From Ustilago trichophora (lineage: Eukaryota; Basidiomycota; Ustilaginomycetes; Ustilaginales; Ustilaginaceae), in contig OOIN01000005.1 in NCBI GenBank assembly GCA_900323505.1, positions 868,001 to 932,000 of the forward strand: a DNA stretch of 64,000 bases. Reading direction: 5' to 3'. This document shows positions 49,254 to 59,145 of the stretch, one piece after another. Every line of letters starts with the position of its first letter. Position 1 is the first letter of the stretch. The position numbers and the translations under genes were made by a program. The notes beneath the pieces are model-generated. The model worked only from the letters and a program-made list of their open reading frames with translations, was not told where the DNA came from and made no database searches.

Positions 49254-50463
49254 GGTGGTGGTGGTGGTGCTGTGTGGGTAGATCGTTGGCCACAGTCGTT
49301 GAAGGTATCCAAATGTAGGTATGGGGTATAGTAAGATAGAGAGAAGTTGTAACAGCGTACTCTTGTATCGTATCGTATCGTTTCGGTGCTGGATGGGAAG
49401 CGATGATGGCCGAGTGCTTGGGTCCGATGTATATATGTCACTGCGGGATGATCTGAAGGAGGTTCTCGGGATGATGAAAGGGAGAAGCCAAGCCTATGCC
49501 TCGACCACATCAGCGGACATATCTCGGGCAGTCCCATGTGAACTCACACACCCACTCTCTCTCTGTCCCTCACTTCTCGGTGTAAGAAAAAGGCAAACAA
49601 ATTGACCGACCAATCATTCTCTCTCCGCGCCACCTTCAGCCTCCACCCCTAAACATCAGCATACTTGATCCCAAACACCAGCACAGCACCCATATCCGCG
49701 AGCCTTGTTCCCAAGCAGTTTGCTGTACAGTACAATACCAAACGTGGCACAGTGTTTACGCTTGGCAGAAGCCTTTGCACCACAGCTGAACGGATTGATT
49801 TTGGTGGGAAATACAATGCCAAGCGAGGGAGCAGCCAAAATTTGCCCCTCCCCCGCGTTCAGAGCGATGCTCGGTGAATTCGGCAATTTGTGTTTTTGGC
49901 TTTTCACTTCGGCGATCGAATTTACCGACCCTCGTCTCTGTCGGTGCCATGGATACCGTGCTGTACTGAACTGTACAACCCACTTCATCGTACCGCTAGG
50001 TCCAACTTTTGCCAAATCGGACGGGCCGCACTCCGGTACCTCGGTTTCATTCTAAGCCGCCTCTGACTGTCAGCTAGTTCGTCGTGTGCGAAAAAGCGAT
50101 ACCTCATCCAATCCCGCAGCAAAGGAATTGGTCAAGTGGCTGCTGACGTCGGTCGATGGCCAAATCACACGTCTAGGAGGCTCCATCGTGGTCTCATGGC
50201 AGTGTATTGTCGGCTACTAGGCGGGGGCGATCGGATGTCGGACTTCATCCTTGCCCATAACCACATCCAAATTTCTACACGCAGTAGCCAACAGTGCGAG
50301 AATCGGCATCCCACAGGCCCGGTCTAGTTTTCAACGCCGACCACGAAGCCTTATTGCCATCACTTTTGACTCGGCTATCAGACGGCAGTCCGTTTCGGTA
50401 GAAACAGGTGGAGATGATGAATTGCAAGCAAAAAGTCGAGAATCACAACAACAGTTATCGAAC
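49254..50463. other. intergenic upstream of the DUF1479 gene
   Basis: 1.2 kb. Holds a (GTATC)n short tandem repeat at 49365-49380, CTGTACAGTACA (49733-49744) sharing 16 bases with the copy at 36638, and a CTGTACTGAACTGTAC variant at 49961-49976. No supported gene. Confidence 0.5.
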
Positions 50464-52203
50464 TTAAGAAGACTCTTCACGACGAACAACAGTAGCGGTA
50501 TACATCTGACAAGGGTGCGTCACCGAAGGCAGATAGTTCAACGGCCAATCGGCTTCCTGGCCCTGAGCCTGGGTACCCCAACCAAAGTCATATCGGTCAA
50601 TGACGGCTGCGACCATGCTGAGCGCCTCGTAGTTGGCCAAAGTCATGCCAAGGCAAAGACGAGGACCGCCGTTGAAGACGTGGAACTTCCACTGACCGTA
50701 GTTCTTGACGCTTCGGCTTTCGGTGCCATCTTCGTTCTTGGTGGCCTCGATGAATCGGTAAGGGTTGAAATCTTCGCAGTCAGGGCCCCAGACGTCTGGA
50801 TTTCGGGCAATCACCCAGTCCGACCACGAAAGCATCTCGCCGGCGTAGATCTTGATGGGTGGCAGACCAGCAGCAGTGGGACCTTGCGGGACAATAACGT
50901 CGTCCTTGATAGCGCGCTTGCCATTCTTAGGAACGGGGGGATGAAGACGAATGGCCTCGTTGAAGCAAGCCTGTGTGAAGACAAGGTCCTTGGCAGCGTC
51001 GTAGTCAAGCTTACGGACGCCGCCATCACCGTCGCGCAGCACCTCACGAACCTCTTTTCGGATCTCTTCAACATACTGAGGGTTCTTCATGAGCTCGTAA
51101 AAGAGCCACGACAGACCCTGTGCGGTAGTATCACGTCCGGCAATGATGAAGTTGAGCACAACCGAGATGAGATCGTCGCGGTCGGTGGTAACATCCATGA
51201 AAAGGTCGAGCAGGTCCTTGCCCTCCTTGCCATCCGACGTCTTCTTCTCCTTCTGTACGCCTGCTGCACGCTCTCGCAGACGCTCGTCGATGATTTTGCA
51301 GGAAAAGTCGTTGATCTTCTTGACCATCCTTGCGTTCTTCTTGCCCTCATCCGAGAATTTTTCAACGAGCTGCCACATGGGCAGACGGAAACGCTTGTCA
51401 ATGACCATCTGGACAAAGTCGAAGGCACTAGAGAATTCAACCTCCTGTTGAAGGCACTTTGGGTCAGGACTGAGGCAGTCGATGTCGGAGCCAAAAGCCA
51501 TCTTGCCGAAGGAAGAGAGCGTGTATCGGAAGAAAAGGTCAGGCAGCAGCAAAGTGGCAGGATTGGCGCGAGACTTGTTTTCGGTGAGAGCATCGAGAAT
51601 GCCAACGACGCTGTCGAGCTCGCGGTGAACCACAGTCTGGACCCATGTGCGGAATTGGTAGACCGAGAAGATGTGGGAAGCCATCTTGCGTTGGGCCTTC
51701 CAAACGTGACCGTCCGAGTTGAAGATACCGTTCTGACCGAGCAAGTCGGCAAAGCGTTTCTTAAATGCGATGCCCTTTTCATAATTTTCAAAGTTGGTCT
51801 TTTGAACGTACTCAATGTACTCGGGGCGGTTAATAATGTGCATCTGGCCAGCACCGGTGCCGACGATGGAAACGGTAAAGCCAACTGGGTGCTTGCGCGC
51901 GTTTTCGAGGAACCAATCCAGAATATTGGTTTGATGTCGCATGGCTTCAAGGGTGTGACCGAGAATGGGCAAAGCAGGTGGGCAGTAGAGTTCCTTACGA
52001 GGTGGTTTAGATCCGATCGTTCGGTTGTTGTACTTGATGACGAGGAAGAGAAATGTGACAACTAGAAGGGGCAGTACCAGACCGGTGCGCTCGAGAAGAG
52101 CATTGGTGGCATCAACCACGCGCTGGACATGCGCGTTGTCGGTGCGCAACTCGATGTGCTTGCCGGTCGCGCTGACGGCGCTGAAGGTTGGGAAAGCCGG
52201 CAT
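50464..52203 (-). CDS. cytochrome P450 (CYP52/CYP63-like)
   Basis: 579 residues, single exon. N-terminal membrane anchor at about 41-60 (GLVLPLLVVTFLFLVIKY), then the proline region PPALPILGHTLEAM. I-helix oxygen-binding motif AGRDTTAQGLSWLFYEL; K-helix ExxR within FNEAIRLHPPVPKNGKRA; PERF-like FNPYRFIEA; heme-binding FNGGPRLCLG with the ligand Cys at about 517. AGRDTTA together with FNGGPRLCLGMTLAN is typical of fatty-acid/n-alkane omega-hydroxylase families (CYP52, CYP63, plant CYP86), so a fatty-acid hydroxylase is likely. It could serve lipid catabolism or glycolipid synthesis; no biosynthetic cluster partners are visible nearby. The ATG at 52203 opens the frame. Confidence 0.9.
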   Translation of the reverse strand: MPAFPTFSAVSATGKHIELRTDNAHVQRVVDATNALLERTGLVLPLLVVTFLFLVIKYNNRTIGSKPPRKELYCPPALPILGHTLEAMRHQTNILDWFLENARKHPVGFTVSIVGTGAGQMHIINRPEYIEYVQKTNFENYEKGIAFKKRFADLLGQNGIFNSDGHVWKAQRKMASHIFSVYQFRTWVQTVVHRELDSVVGILDALTENKSRANPATLLLPDLFFRYTLSSFGKMAFGSDIDCLSPDPKCLQQEVEFSSAFDFVQMVIDKRFRLPMWQLVEKFSDEGKKNARMVKKINDFSCKIIDERLRERAAGVQKEKKTSDGKEGKDLLDLFMDVTTDRDDLISVVLNFIIAGRDTTAQGLSWLFYELMKNPQYVEEIRKEVREVLRDGDGGVRKLDYDAAKDLVFTQACFNEAIRLHPPVPKNGKRAIKDDVIVPQGPTAAGLPPIKIYAGEMLSWSDWVIARNPDVWGPDCEDFNPYRFIEATKNEDGTESRSVKNYGQWKFHVFNGGPRLCLGMTLANYEALSMVAAVIDRYDFGWGTQAQGQEADWPLNYLPSVTHPCQMYTATVVRREESS

Positions 52204-53977
52204 CGTCGGATTGTATGCGATCCGAGTTGGTCGCTGCCGGTTGAGTGATGAAAAGGGTAGGTGTTAGTCGGCTCGGTATATGGCCGTGCGAGCGGTGATG
52301 AAACGGCCAGGATTGGTAAAGAGGCTAAACGGCCTTAGCAGGTAGTCATTGAAATGCTCGCAAGTCGATCTGTTGTACCGTTGAATGAGTGAAGGAGCTC
52401 AGAGTTCAGGGGAATTGATGATGGTGGCAGTGAAAGAGAACTTAGATGAGGGTCCTACTCAGACGAAGCGAGATTTAACTGAGCCGGATGTGCTTGTAAA
52501 GAAGTTGGCCATCACGTTGGGCCATCCAGAGAGAAAGGTGAGATAGCGGACACTTCGACAGGCCAAGTGACATTGAAAGAAACACTCACGGTGACACCGG
52601 GACTGAGTTTCCGAGCAAGCCAGTTGTATGCGAATAAGGAAAGGAAAAGAAAAGGGGAAAAGTGCGGATTTGACATTGCAACACTCAGACACTCAGCAAC
52701 GAGGCGGAGTATGTACTGTAAGTAAATGAGAGGGAGGAGGCAACAGAAGGCGTATGACGAGTATGACAGAAAGGAAGCTTGGCTAGCCGATGGTGACCAC
52801 CACGTTGGGTCACACAGAAGAATCCCGCTATTCACACAAAGGCAGCCAAGCAGTCGCGCTTTCTACTCTTATTGCGCAGATGGAAAAACTCGAAGCAATT
52901 TTTTCGCTCATTGTGCTCTGTCCAGAGCCTCGACTTGCCTGCTTCTACGGTACTCTACAATGTGACGATTGATGCTCCGCATGGACCCTTTGATGTTATC
53001 CGCTGCTTCTCTCTTGGAGTAACGTCCGTGGCTGGGGCGCACGCGCCCTTGCGCTGACAGGCATAGACCGGACGGGCGGAGTGCATTAGGGCCCCTTGGC
53101 ACACCATGTTGAAAGTCGACTTCTTGGCATCAAGCTCGCAAAGACTCTGCTGCTGGCTTCCGTTCAGCTTATCGCCTGTTCAGCTGATCAAAAAAATTAA
53201 AGTAAAAATAAAGGTTACCGCCGCGATTTTTTTTTCTTTTTTTTTTTTACTCCGCAAACCTCATCATACCTCACTTCGACATCATCGGCACGACCACTCA
53301 TATCGGATGTCATATCCGGCGATAACTACATCCTCACGACAAGCTTGATATGGACACGTGTCACTATTGTCTTGTGGAAGCGGGAGGACGGACATTCTAA
53401 ACACAACGATCAGATCGAGCCTGTATCAAAAAAATGACTGCGCTGCTTCTGTCTTTTTCTTCAAAAACCGCGGAATTTTTGGCGGTGACCTCTTGTCTAC
53501 CATTTTGACATGCCTGTCTGTCCTGAAATGGCGCATCGAGCATTTCTTGAATAGAGCATTCATTTGATGTCCGTGTTACAAGCGGCGGTTACAATCACAT
53601 CGGGTCACGCGCTTTTATCATCCATCGCGTATCGCTCGTCGCAGCCGATCGGCGACAATCCTATGCACCTCCAGCAGCAGCAGCTAGCAGACTTGAATTC
53701 TTCTCTCAACAGAGTTGCGTCGCAACCCACAACGTTCAAGCCTTGCTTTTGGATCTTCACCAACGCACATCCACAGCTTCGTTGCAGTCGTCAATTTTGG
53801 TTTCGAGTTGAGCGTTCGCAGAGATGGCACGTCAAGAATTCAACGAGGACAGACTGATCTGCACATGATCGATCATGTTGAAGAGGTAGTCAAAAGCTGG
53901 ATCCCTATGTTAGAGTTTCGCCAAGTTACGCCATCGACGCAATCCCTGCCGACCTTGACATCCATCCTTGCAGTCCC
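52204..53977. other. intergenic
   Basis: 1.8 kb between the P450 start and the 3' end of the next gene. T/A-rich tract at about 53187-53255, GACACGTGTC palindrome at about 53353-53362, and one TACTGTAAGTA at about 52714. No gene supported; a few short open frames have poor composition. Confidence 0.45.
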
Positions 53978-54775
53978 TTAAAGCGACTCGAATCGCTTCC
54001 TCAGCTTCTCGATCCAACTATCCGCCATTTGAATCGGACCCTCGTAGCCCGTCACCAATCTGTACGACTTGTTCTCTTCGTAGCTCTCCACGTTGAGCTC
54101 TCCTTCAGTAAACGCCACTGAAGCGATAATATTCTCGGGCGTTGCAATCCTGCCTGGCATCAGCGGATGCCTCAGATCCGTCAAGTGGGCCCATCCGCTT
54201 TCCCGTGTCGACGCTTCAAATTTAAGCAGGTCGTCATTGGGAACGACCTCGTGTTTGAGTACATCGTGCATGATTTTCCATCCCGCGGGGTTGATGCGTA
54301 TCCGATCTGGATTGGCGCGGACGAAGTCGGCGGGTTCAGAGTCTTGCGAGGAAGAGGTGTTCGTTGGGAGGATGTAGGCGATCACTGCATCTTCTGATTG
54401 GGAGGGCTGCGCAAGAAAAGAGATTGCCCAGCCGTCGACATTGCTGGTAGGCTGACCAGGGCCGCGAGAGATGCCGATTTGAGTCGGATGGTAGTAGAGT
54501 CCAGTCTGCGATTCGGGGTCTTTGACGGTGGTTCTGCCAGAAGCGTCTGCACGGGTGACAGTTGAGCTGAAGCTGCGACTGCAAGCAGTACGGCTCACAG
54601 CAGGTGGCCTTAGGAGAACAGAGTGGACTCGCGATGCCGGCTGTGTAGTTCGGGTTGCCATCGACGACATGGATCTCGAGACCAATCGGGCCGTTACGGC
54701 TGTGCTTCGAGCAACAGCGTTTCGGAGAGATGCTGAAGCAGAGGCAGCTCCCCTTAGTGTGATGGTGGCGACCAT
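53978..54775 (-). CDS. mitochondrial protein of unknown function
   Basis: 265 residues from MVATITLRG. The first 75 residues are Arg/Ser/Ala-rich with no acidic residues until about 76 and include LVSRSMSSMATRT and CSRSFSSTVTR, a strong mitochondrial targeting signal. The mature part starts near GLYYHPTQIGI and is a compact soluble domain (about 90-265) with DGWAISFL, RINPAGWKIMHDVL, GWAHLTDLRHPLMPGR and SYRLVTGYEGP, ending WIEKLRKRFESL. I do not recognise the family. It is not the NDUFS4-type complex I subunit, whose core motif is absent. An open frame continues upstream but has no suitable character, so the ATG at 54775 is preferred. Confidence 0.72.
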   Translation of the reverse strand: MVATITLRGAASASASLRNAVARSTAVTARLVSRSMSSMATRTTQPASRVHSVLLRPPAVSRTACSRSFSSTVTRADASGRTTVKDPESQTGLYYHPTQIGISRGPGQPTSNVDGWAISFLAQPSQSEDAVIAYILPTNTSSSQDSEPADFVRANPDRIRINPAGWKIMHDVLKHEVVPNDDLLKFEASTRESGWAHLTDLRHPLMPGRIATPENIIASVAFTEGELNVESYEENKSYRLVTGYEGPIQMADSWIEKLRKRFESL

Positions 54776-55278
54776 TATGGGTATGCTGAGCTGTTGGTTG
54801 CTTTCTAGAGTGTCACTTTCCCGTTCGTTGTCGGGTGGGCGGTGTGAATGGGACAACAAATGGATAGAAGGCTGTTGTCGAAGAAAAGTCAGAAAATATA
54901 GAGGGAGTGTTGGCAATCTTTGTGGAGGCTTTGAAATCACTTTTTCTGAGAGCTCATCACACACGAATACGCGTCTCCGAGATCCGAGGCATGTCTCAAC
55001 AAACACCAACATCAGCACCAATATCCGCACGCGACTCTCGACATTCGCTTAAACAGCTGGTCCAAGGGCACACAGGGCCTGTTCAGTACAGATCGGAACA
55101 GGCTTTGCTGAAAAGAGAAACGCACATACGGGTTCATGATCGCTTTAAAGAGCAATCTTGGATTCCGTTCGTTTGCTATGTATAATGCGCATATGATTAC
55201 CTCGACGGGGATGTCTTTGAGAGCGCAGAAAAAATATGGTCGTCATATATTTATTGTCGGGAGGCGATATCGCCGTGA
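54776..55278. other. intergenic
   Basis: 503 bp between two minus-strand genes, containing the promoter of the mitochondrial-protein gene and the 3' flank of the GPI-protein gene. No element recognised. Confidence 0.4.
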
Positions 55279-55959
55279 TCACAAAGCAAAGGCACCAGCA
55301 AATACAGCAACCAAGCTGCAAGCGACCATTCCGGCGACATAGCCGGGCACATGCGCCGCCGAACCCATCGCCGAGTTAGGGGCCTTGGAGCTCGTTGCCG
55401 ATGCACCAGCTGCCGATCCGCTGTTACTGACACCGTTACCCTTACCGCTGTTGGAACCAACGTTGCCCTGGCCGTTGTTCTGTCCGCTACCCGTAGCAGT
55501 GGCAGTGAGAGAACCGAGGATTGAACCAAGGTTCGAGTTGCTAGCACCGCCGTTGTTGACGATCGACGAGGCAAGCGAGAGGTACGAGTAGGCTTCGCTG
55601 CGCTGAGAGGCCAGGTAGGACGACATGTCGGGGCCAAGGGACATGCTGTCAAGGCCACCGAATTGAGAGTTGATGTAGGCCGAGAGGGAGGAGATGGCTG
55701 CTCCGTTGGTGTACTGCGAGAGGTTGTAGGGGTCGAAGGCTACCAACGCAGGAACAAGGAGAGGAGAAGGTCAGTCGCCTATGTCTTCGGGTGTGCTGCA
55801 GAAAAGAAAAAGCGTGATGGTATGTTCGTGAATGCCGGGGCACAAATACTTACTGCTCTGCCTCTTCTCAACGCGAGGAGCAGGAGTTGGCTGGACGTTG
55901 GCCTGAACAGCAATAACGGCCACCAGCATGGCCAGAAGCAAGGAGGCAAAGACCTTCAT
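55279..55959 (-). CDS. GPI-anchored secreted protein
   Basis: Exons 55854-55959 and 55279-55739 (GTAAGT donor, TAG acceptor) give 188 residues. Signal peptide MKVFASLLLAMLVAVIAVQA; then TPAPRVEKRQ with a Lys-Arg Kex2-type site; a short conserved-looking domain (about 36-95, FDPYNLSQYTNGAAISSLSAYINSQ in part) with Tyr/Ser-rich helices; a Gly/Asn/Ser-rich spacer; and a C-terminal hydrophobic tail (YVAGMVACSLVAVFAGAFAL) after a small-residue region, the pattern of a GPI-attachment signal. No cysteines in the mature domain, so it is not a CFEM or hydrophobin protein. Likely a cell-wall or plasma-membrane surface protein; function unknown. Confidence 0.8.
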
Positions 55960-57430
55960 TATGAGAAGTGTTCTGAGATGGAGAGAGAGGTAGGCGACGG
56001 TGGTGAGGCAGAAAAAAATGGCAAAGGGGAAAGTATTCTACGCCGGCGATGGCTGCTGAGATATATATGTTGTGCACATCTGGTAGCAGGCATGCATACT
56101 GCCTCTTGAGTCTGAGGAGCGCGTAGCAGGATAGGACGAGGTGAACAACTCTACCTTGACTGGCGCAGGCGCAAAGCTGCACAGTCTAAGTCTCAATCGT
56201 GTTGTTCTTGATGCATCCAACAAAATGACGGGAGACGCAGGGGATCGACTGGGGAGAGGCACGGGAAAGCCTCGTTTGTATGGGCTGTTCTTTGTTTCTG
56301 CGCAAAATGACTTCCACTGTTGCTTCTGCCATCACCAACTGGACGGGCGCTAGGCATGAGTGAAAGCCTCTTTGTCCAGACTTGGCTGTCGCTCTGTGCT
56401 GAACTGCATCTGTACCTGAGATGTTGCTCTTTAGCCTGACAGCAGCAGAGGAGCGCATATTCAAACGCGTAGCGTGGTGTACCCTTTGTGATATGTCTCT
56501 CCCACCTGACCCGTCAAAGCTCAACTTAAATTTTGTATGAGAAATGTACCTTTTTTCCCACTCCGCTGCCAATTTCCATTCACCCGAGTCCAAAGTCGTG
56601 TTCACTAGACGCTATGCACTTGTCGTCAACGACAGCGGCTCGGATGGCGAAAGCGAGCTAGGGGACCCTTCATGCCCAGGTCGCTAGTGCAAGGGTGGCT
56701 ATCTCATCTGCCCACATCCGGTGTGAGCGTGGGGGCGGCAAAAGGAAAGTTCGCTTGACACAGAAAGGGCAACGCTGCTTTCGGTTCCTGTAACTTACCG
56801 GGGGGGATCGCAAATATGTTTGGTGGTTGGCTATTCTCAAAAAAGAAGCGCCAAGCCAGCGCAGTGTACAGTCGAAATCTCATCGGTGCCCGAGACCGTC
56901 GCCTTCCATTCTAGGACGTAGTATCTTGAGCTGGTACACAATCGAGGCAGCTGCTTCCCGAACTGTGAAAACGCTTTCTTTGTCGTGGGCATCAGGAACA
57001 GACGTCTTCAGCGCCCCCTTGCAGTCCAGTGGCCGTTGCCTCCGACGCGCAACAAGAGGTGCTGAAACACGATGTCGTCGCGAAGCTTTTATGCTCAACT
57101 GCGCCACGGACGATCCGAATCACACGGCTTAAGCGACCCGCCTAAGCCACCTCCCACGACGCAGACTACGCTTCGCTTGCAAAGCTTCGCTTTTGGAAGC
57201 AGCTTGGTATGCGATCCGAGTCCCGAATCTTTGACTCTTGCTGAAAAGGGTTGCTTCGAGAAGAGAAGACGATCAGGAGAAAGCTGTTTGCTATTTCCGA
57301 CGGAAGTCCAGACTTGGTCGATGAAGCTCATCTGGCCGTGATGGCAGCTGACCAGGCTTTCCGATCTCGAACAGAAGTGGGGTCCAACCAAGAGTCACCA
57401 TTTATATACGGCTCAACCAAAAGGCGTAAC
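55960..57430. other. intergenic upstream of the 5S gene
   Basis: 1.5 kb with no supported protein gene. A GTGTACAGT variant occurs near 56864, ACGCGT at about 56465, and a TATATA at 57403-57408 just before the 5S rRNA gene. Confidence 0.45.
57403..57408 (+). promoter_or_regulatory. upstream TATA element of the 5S rRNA gene
   Basis: TATATA starting 28 bp before the 5S rRNA 5' end. In fission yeast, TFIIIB recruitment on Pol III genes needs a TATA near -30; a similar arrangement is inferred here. Confidence 0.45.
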
Positions 57431-57548
57431 ATCTGCGGCCATAGAACCTTGAAAGCACCGCATCCCGTCCGATCTGCGAAGTTAAGCAAGGTATCGCCTA
57501 GTCAGTACTGCGGTGGGGGACCACGCGGGAATCCTAGGTGCTGCAGTT
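57431..57548 (+). rRNA. 5S ribosomal RNA
   Basis: 118 nt, the basidiomycete size. Diagnostic blocks: GAAAGCACCGCATCCCGTCC (loop A to loop B region), GATCTGCGAAGTTAAGCA (box A region), CCTAGTCAGTACTGCGGTGG and GGGACCACGCGGGAATCCTA (loop D/E side), ending GGTGCTGCAGTT. Helix I pairs ATCTGCGGC with GCTGCAGTT, with one U-U and one G-U. Helix II/III compensations such as AACCTT against AAGGTA are kept, so the gene looks functional. It is a lone copy among protein genes, not in an rDNA repeat, as in fungi with dispersed 5S genes. Followed at once by a T-run terminator. Confidence 0.95.
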
Positions 57549-57549
57549 C

Positions 57550-57554
57550 TTTTT
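57550..57554 (+). terminator. Pol III T-run terminator of 5S rRNA
   Basis: Five T residues two bases after the mature 5S 3' end, followed by further T-rich sequence; the standard RNA polymerase III stop signal. Confidence 0.75.
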
Positions 57555-57864
57555 CTTTCCCCTTTTTGCTGCATGTTTCGACATGTTAGGCCTGCTGCTG
57601 ATTCCTCTGCTGCTTTCTCTCCCGTTGTAAATCGAGGGTCACTTGGAGCGACAAAGCTTGCATAGCATCCCTGTTGCGTGATCATCTCATAAACCGTTCG
57701 TGGCCATGGAGTTTGAATCTATCAGGCGGTTTTACATATGCGGTCATTCATTACTATTGTATTTTCTGCCTATCATAGCACATAGAATCGTCTAGGGACG
57801 TTGAATAGCTCCACATCCAATCGCCGGACATACAAGGCTTGACTTCTATTGGCGGCTTGGCGCT
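57555..57864. other. flank between 5S rRNA and MET14
   Basis: 310 bp: 5S downstream flank and the 3' UTR side of the APS kinase gene. No additional feature seen. Confidence 0.45.
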
Positions 57865-58476
57865 TCAGAGCTTGAGGTAACCCTTGTTGATGAGGTACTC
57901 GGTGATGATGCGGACAGCGTCCTCGATCGAGGTCTTGTCGGCGTCGATGTGGATTTCCGGGTTCTCGGGCTTCTCGTATGGTGCCGAAATACCGGTGAAC
58001 TCCTTGATCTCGCCGGCTTTGGCCTTCTTGTACAGGCCCTTGGGATCTCTGCTCTCGCAAGTCTCAATGCTTGCGTCGACAAACACCTCGACAAAGGGCA
58101 ACTTGGGGACGTGAGCGTCGTGAAGCTTCCTTGCGATCTCACGGTCAGCTTTGTAGGGAGAGATGAACGACGTGATGGTGATGGTGGTGGACGAGGCGAA
58201 GAGAAGGGAGACTTCCGAGATTCGGCGGATGTTCTCCTCGCGGTCCTTGGGCGAGAATCCGAGGTCCTTGTTTAGGCCGAATCGGATGTTGTCACCGTCA
58301 AGACGGTAGGCGGACTTCTTGAGGGACAAAAGGTGCTGCTCGAGTGCGGTAGCGATGGTCGACTTGCCCGAAGCAGAGAGGCCGGTGAGCCAGATGGTAA
58401 GACCCTGCTGCGAGAGAAGATCGGCTCGCTCCTCGTACGAAACGTGGCCGGGATGAAAGGTGATGTTGGTAGCCAT
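57865..58476 (-). CDS. MET14: adenylylsulfate (APS) kinase
   Basis: Phosphorylates APS to PAPS in sulphate assimilation. 203 residues, the normal length for the stand-alone fungal enzyme. Walker A loop GLSASGKST at 32-40; [17 protein letters not shown] (APS-binding region); [47 protein letters not shown] (lid region); [18 protein letters not shown]. All standard motifs are present and in order. Starts [20 protein letters not shown] as in other fungi. A GTACAGTATAC motif lies 75 bp upstream of the ATG. Divergent from HTD2. Confidence 0.96.
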   Translation of the reverse strand: MATNITFHPGHVSYEERADLLSQQGLTIWLTGLSASGKSTIATALEQHLLSLKKSAYRLDGDNIRFGLNKDLGFSPKDREENIRRISEVSLLFASSTTITITSFISPYKADREIARKLHDAHVPKLPFVEVFVDASIETCESRDPKGLYKKAKAGEIKEFTGISAPYEKPENPEIHIDADKTSIEDAVRIITEYLINKGYLKL

Positions 58477-59145
58477 CTTGTCAAACAGTTCCTCTATACT
58501 CTTGTAGAAAGGTGGGTTCGTGGTGGATGAAGGTCAGATGAGAAGATGTTGTACAGTATACGGAAAAGGTGTTGTTGACTGACTAGTTCTTCCCGACGAT
58601 TGCGCCAAGAAGAAGAAATTGCAGATTGAACGGTGTTGGATGGATGATTTCGATGGCGTTCTTCTCAAACAGACCCTACACAGCTGTGTGTCTGTGCGGC
58701 GATGCAGCAGCGAGCGCTTTCAATCCAGACGTGTGGACTCGATCGTCATCGACAGATAATCAGCTGCCCGGCAACTCAATAGCCAATCCAAAGCCTTGTC
58801 GACCAAGAAAAACTTGCTGAACACCCTGCAGATCCGAATGGCGCCATCGTTTGCTCCGAGATTGCTTCCCGAGGCTAATCCCTCGGGTGATACTTGTTTA
58901 CAGAGCCGATCTGACATCTTTAGAATATCCCGGGAACATGGCTCGTAAATGCGCAAGTCGGCTTTACGCCTCCACACTACCCCGCACAGCGCTTCAGCAG
59001 TCAACATATCAATAGCGTGGTGGTCAAAACTGCCACCGATCCTCTTGTGTTGGCCAACACATATACTCATAAGTACGCTGCGGGCTTCAGCTTCGATCCA
59101 CACTCATTACGATTCGATTCACACCCATTGCAGAGAACAGCCAAG
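58477..59145. promoter_or_regulatory. divergent MET14 / HTD2 upstream region
   Basis: 669 bp between divergent starts. GTACAGTATAC at 58551-58561 is close to the MET14 start. No CACGTG (Cbf1-type) site, which is used at MET14 in yeast, was seen. Nothing else recognised. Confidence 0.45.

Noticed and set aside
50251..52065. 604-codon plus-strand open frame opposite the P450 gene
   Set aside because: Mirror of a highly biased P450 coding sequence, which has all P450 motifs on the minus strand.
53978..54775. NDUFS4-type complex I subunit
   Set aside because: Mitochondrial presequence and size are compatible, but the family's diagnostic core motif is absent; left as unknown.
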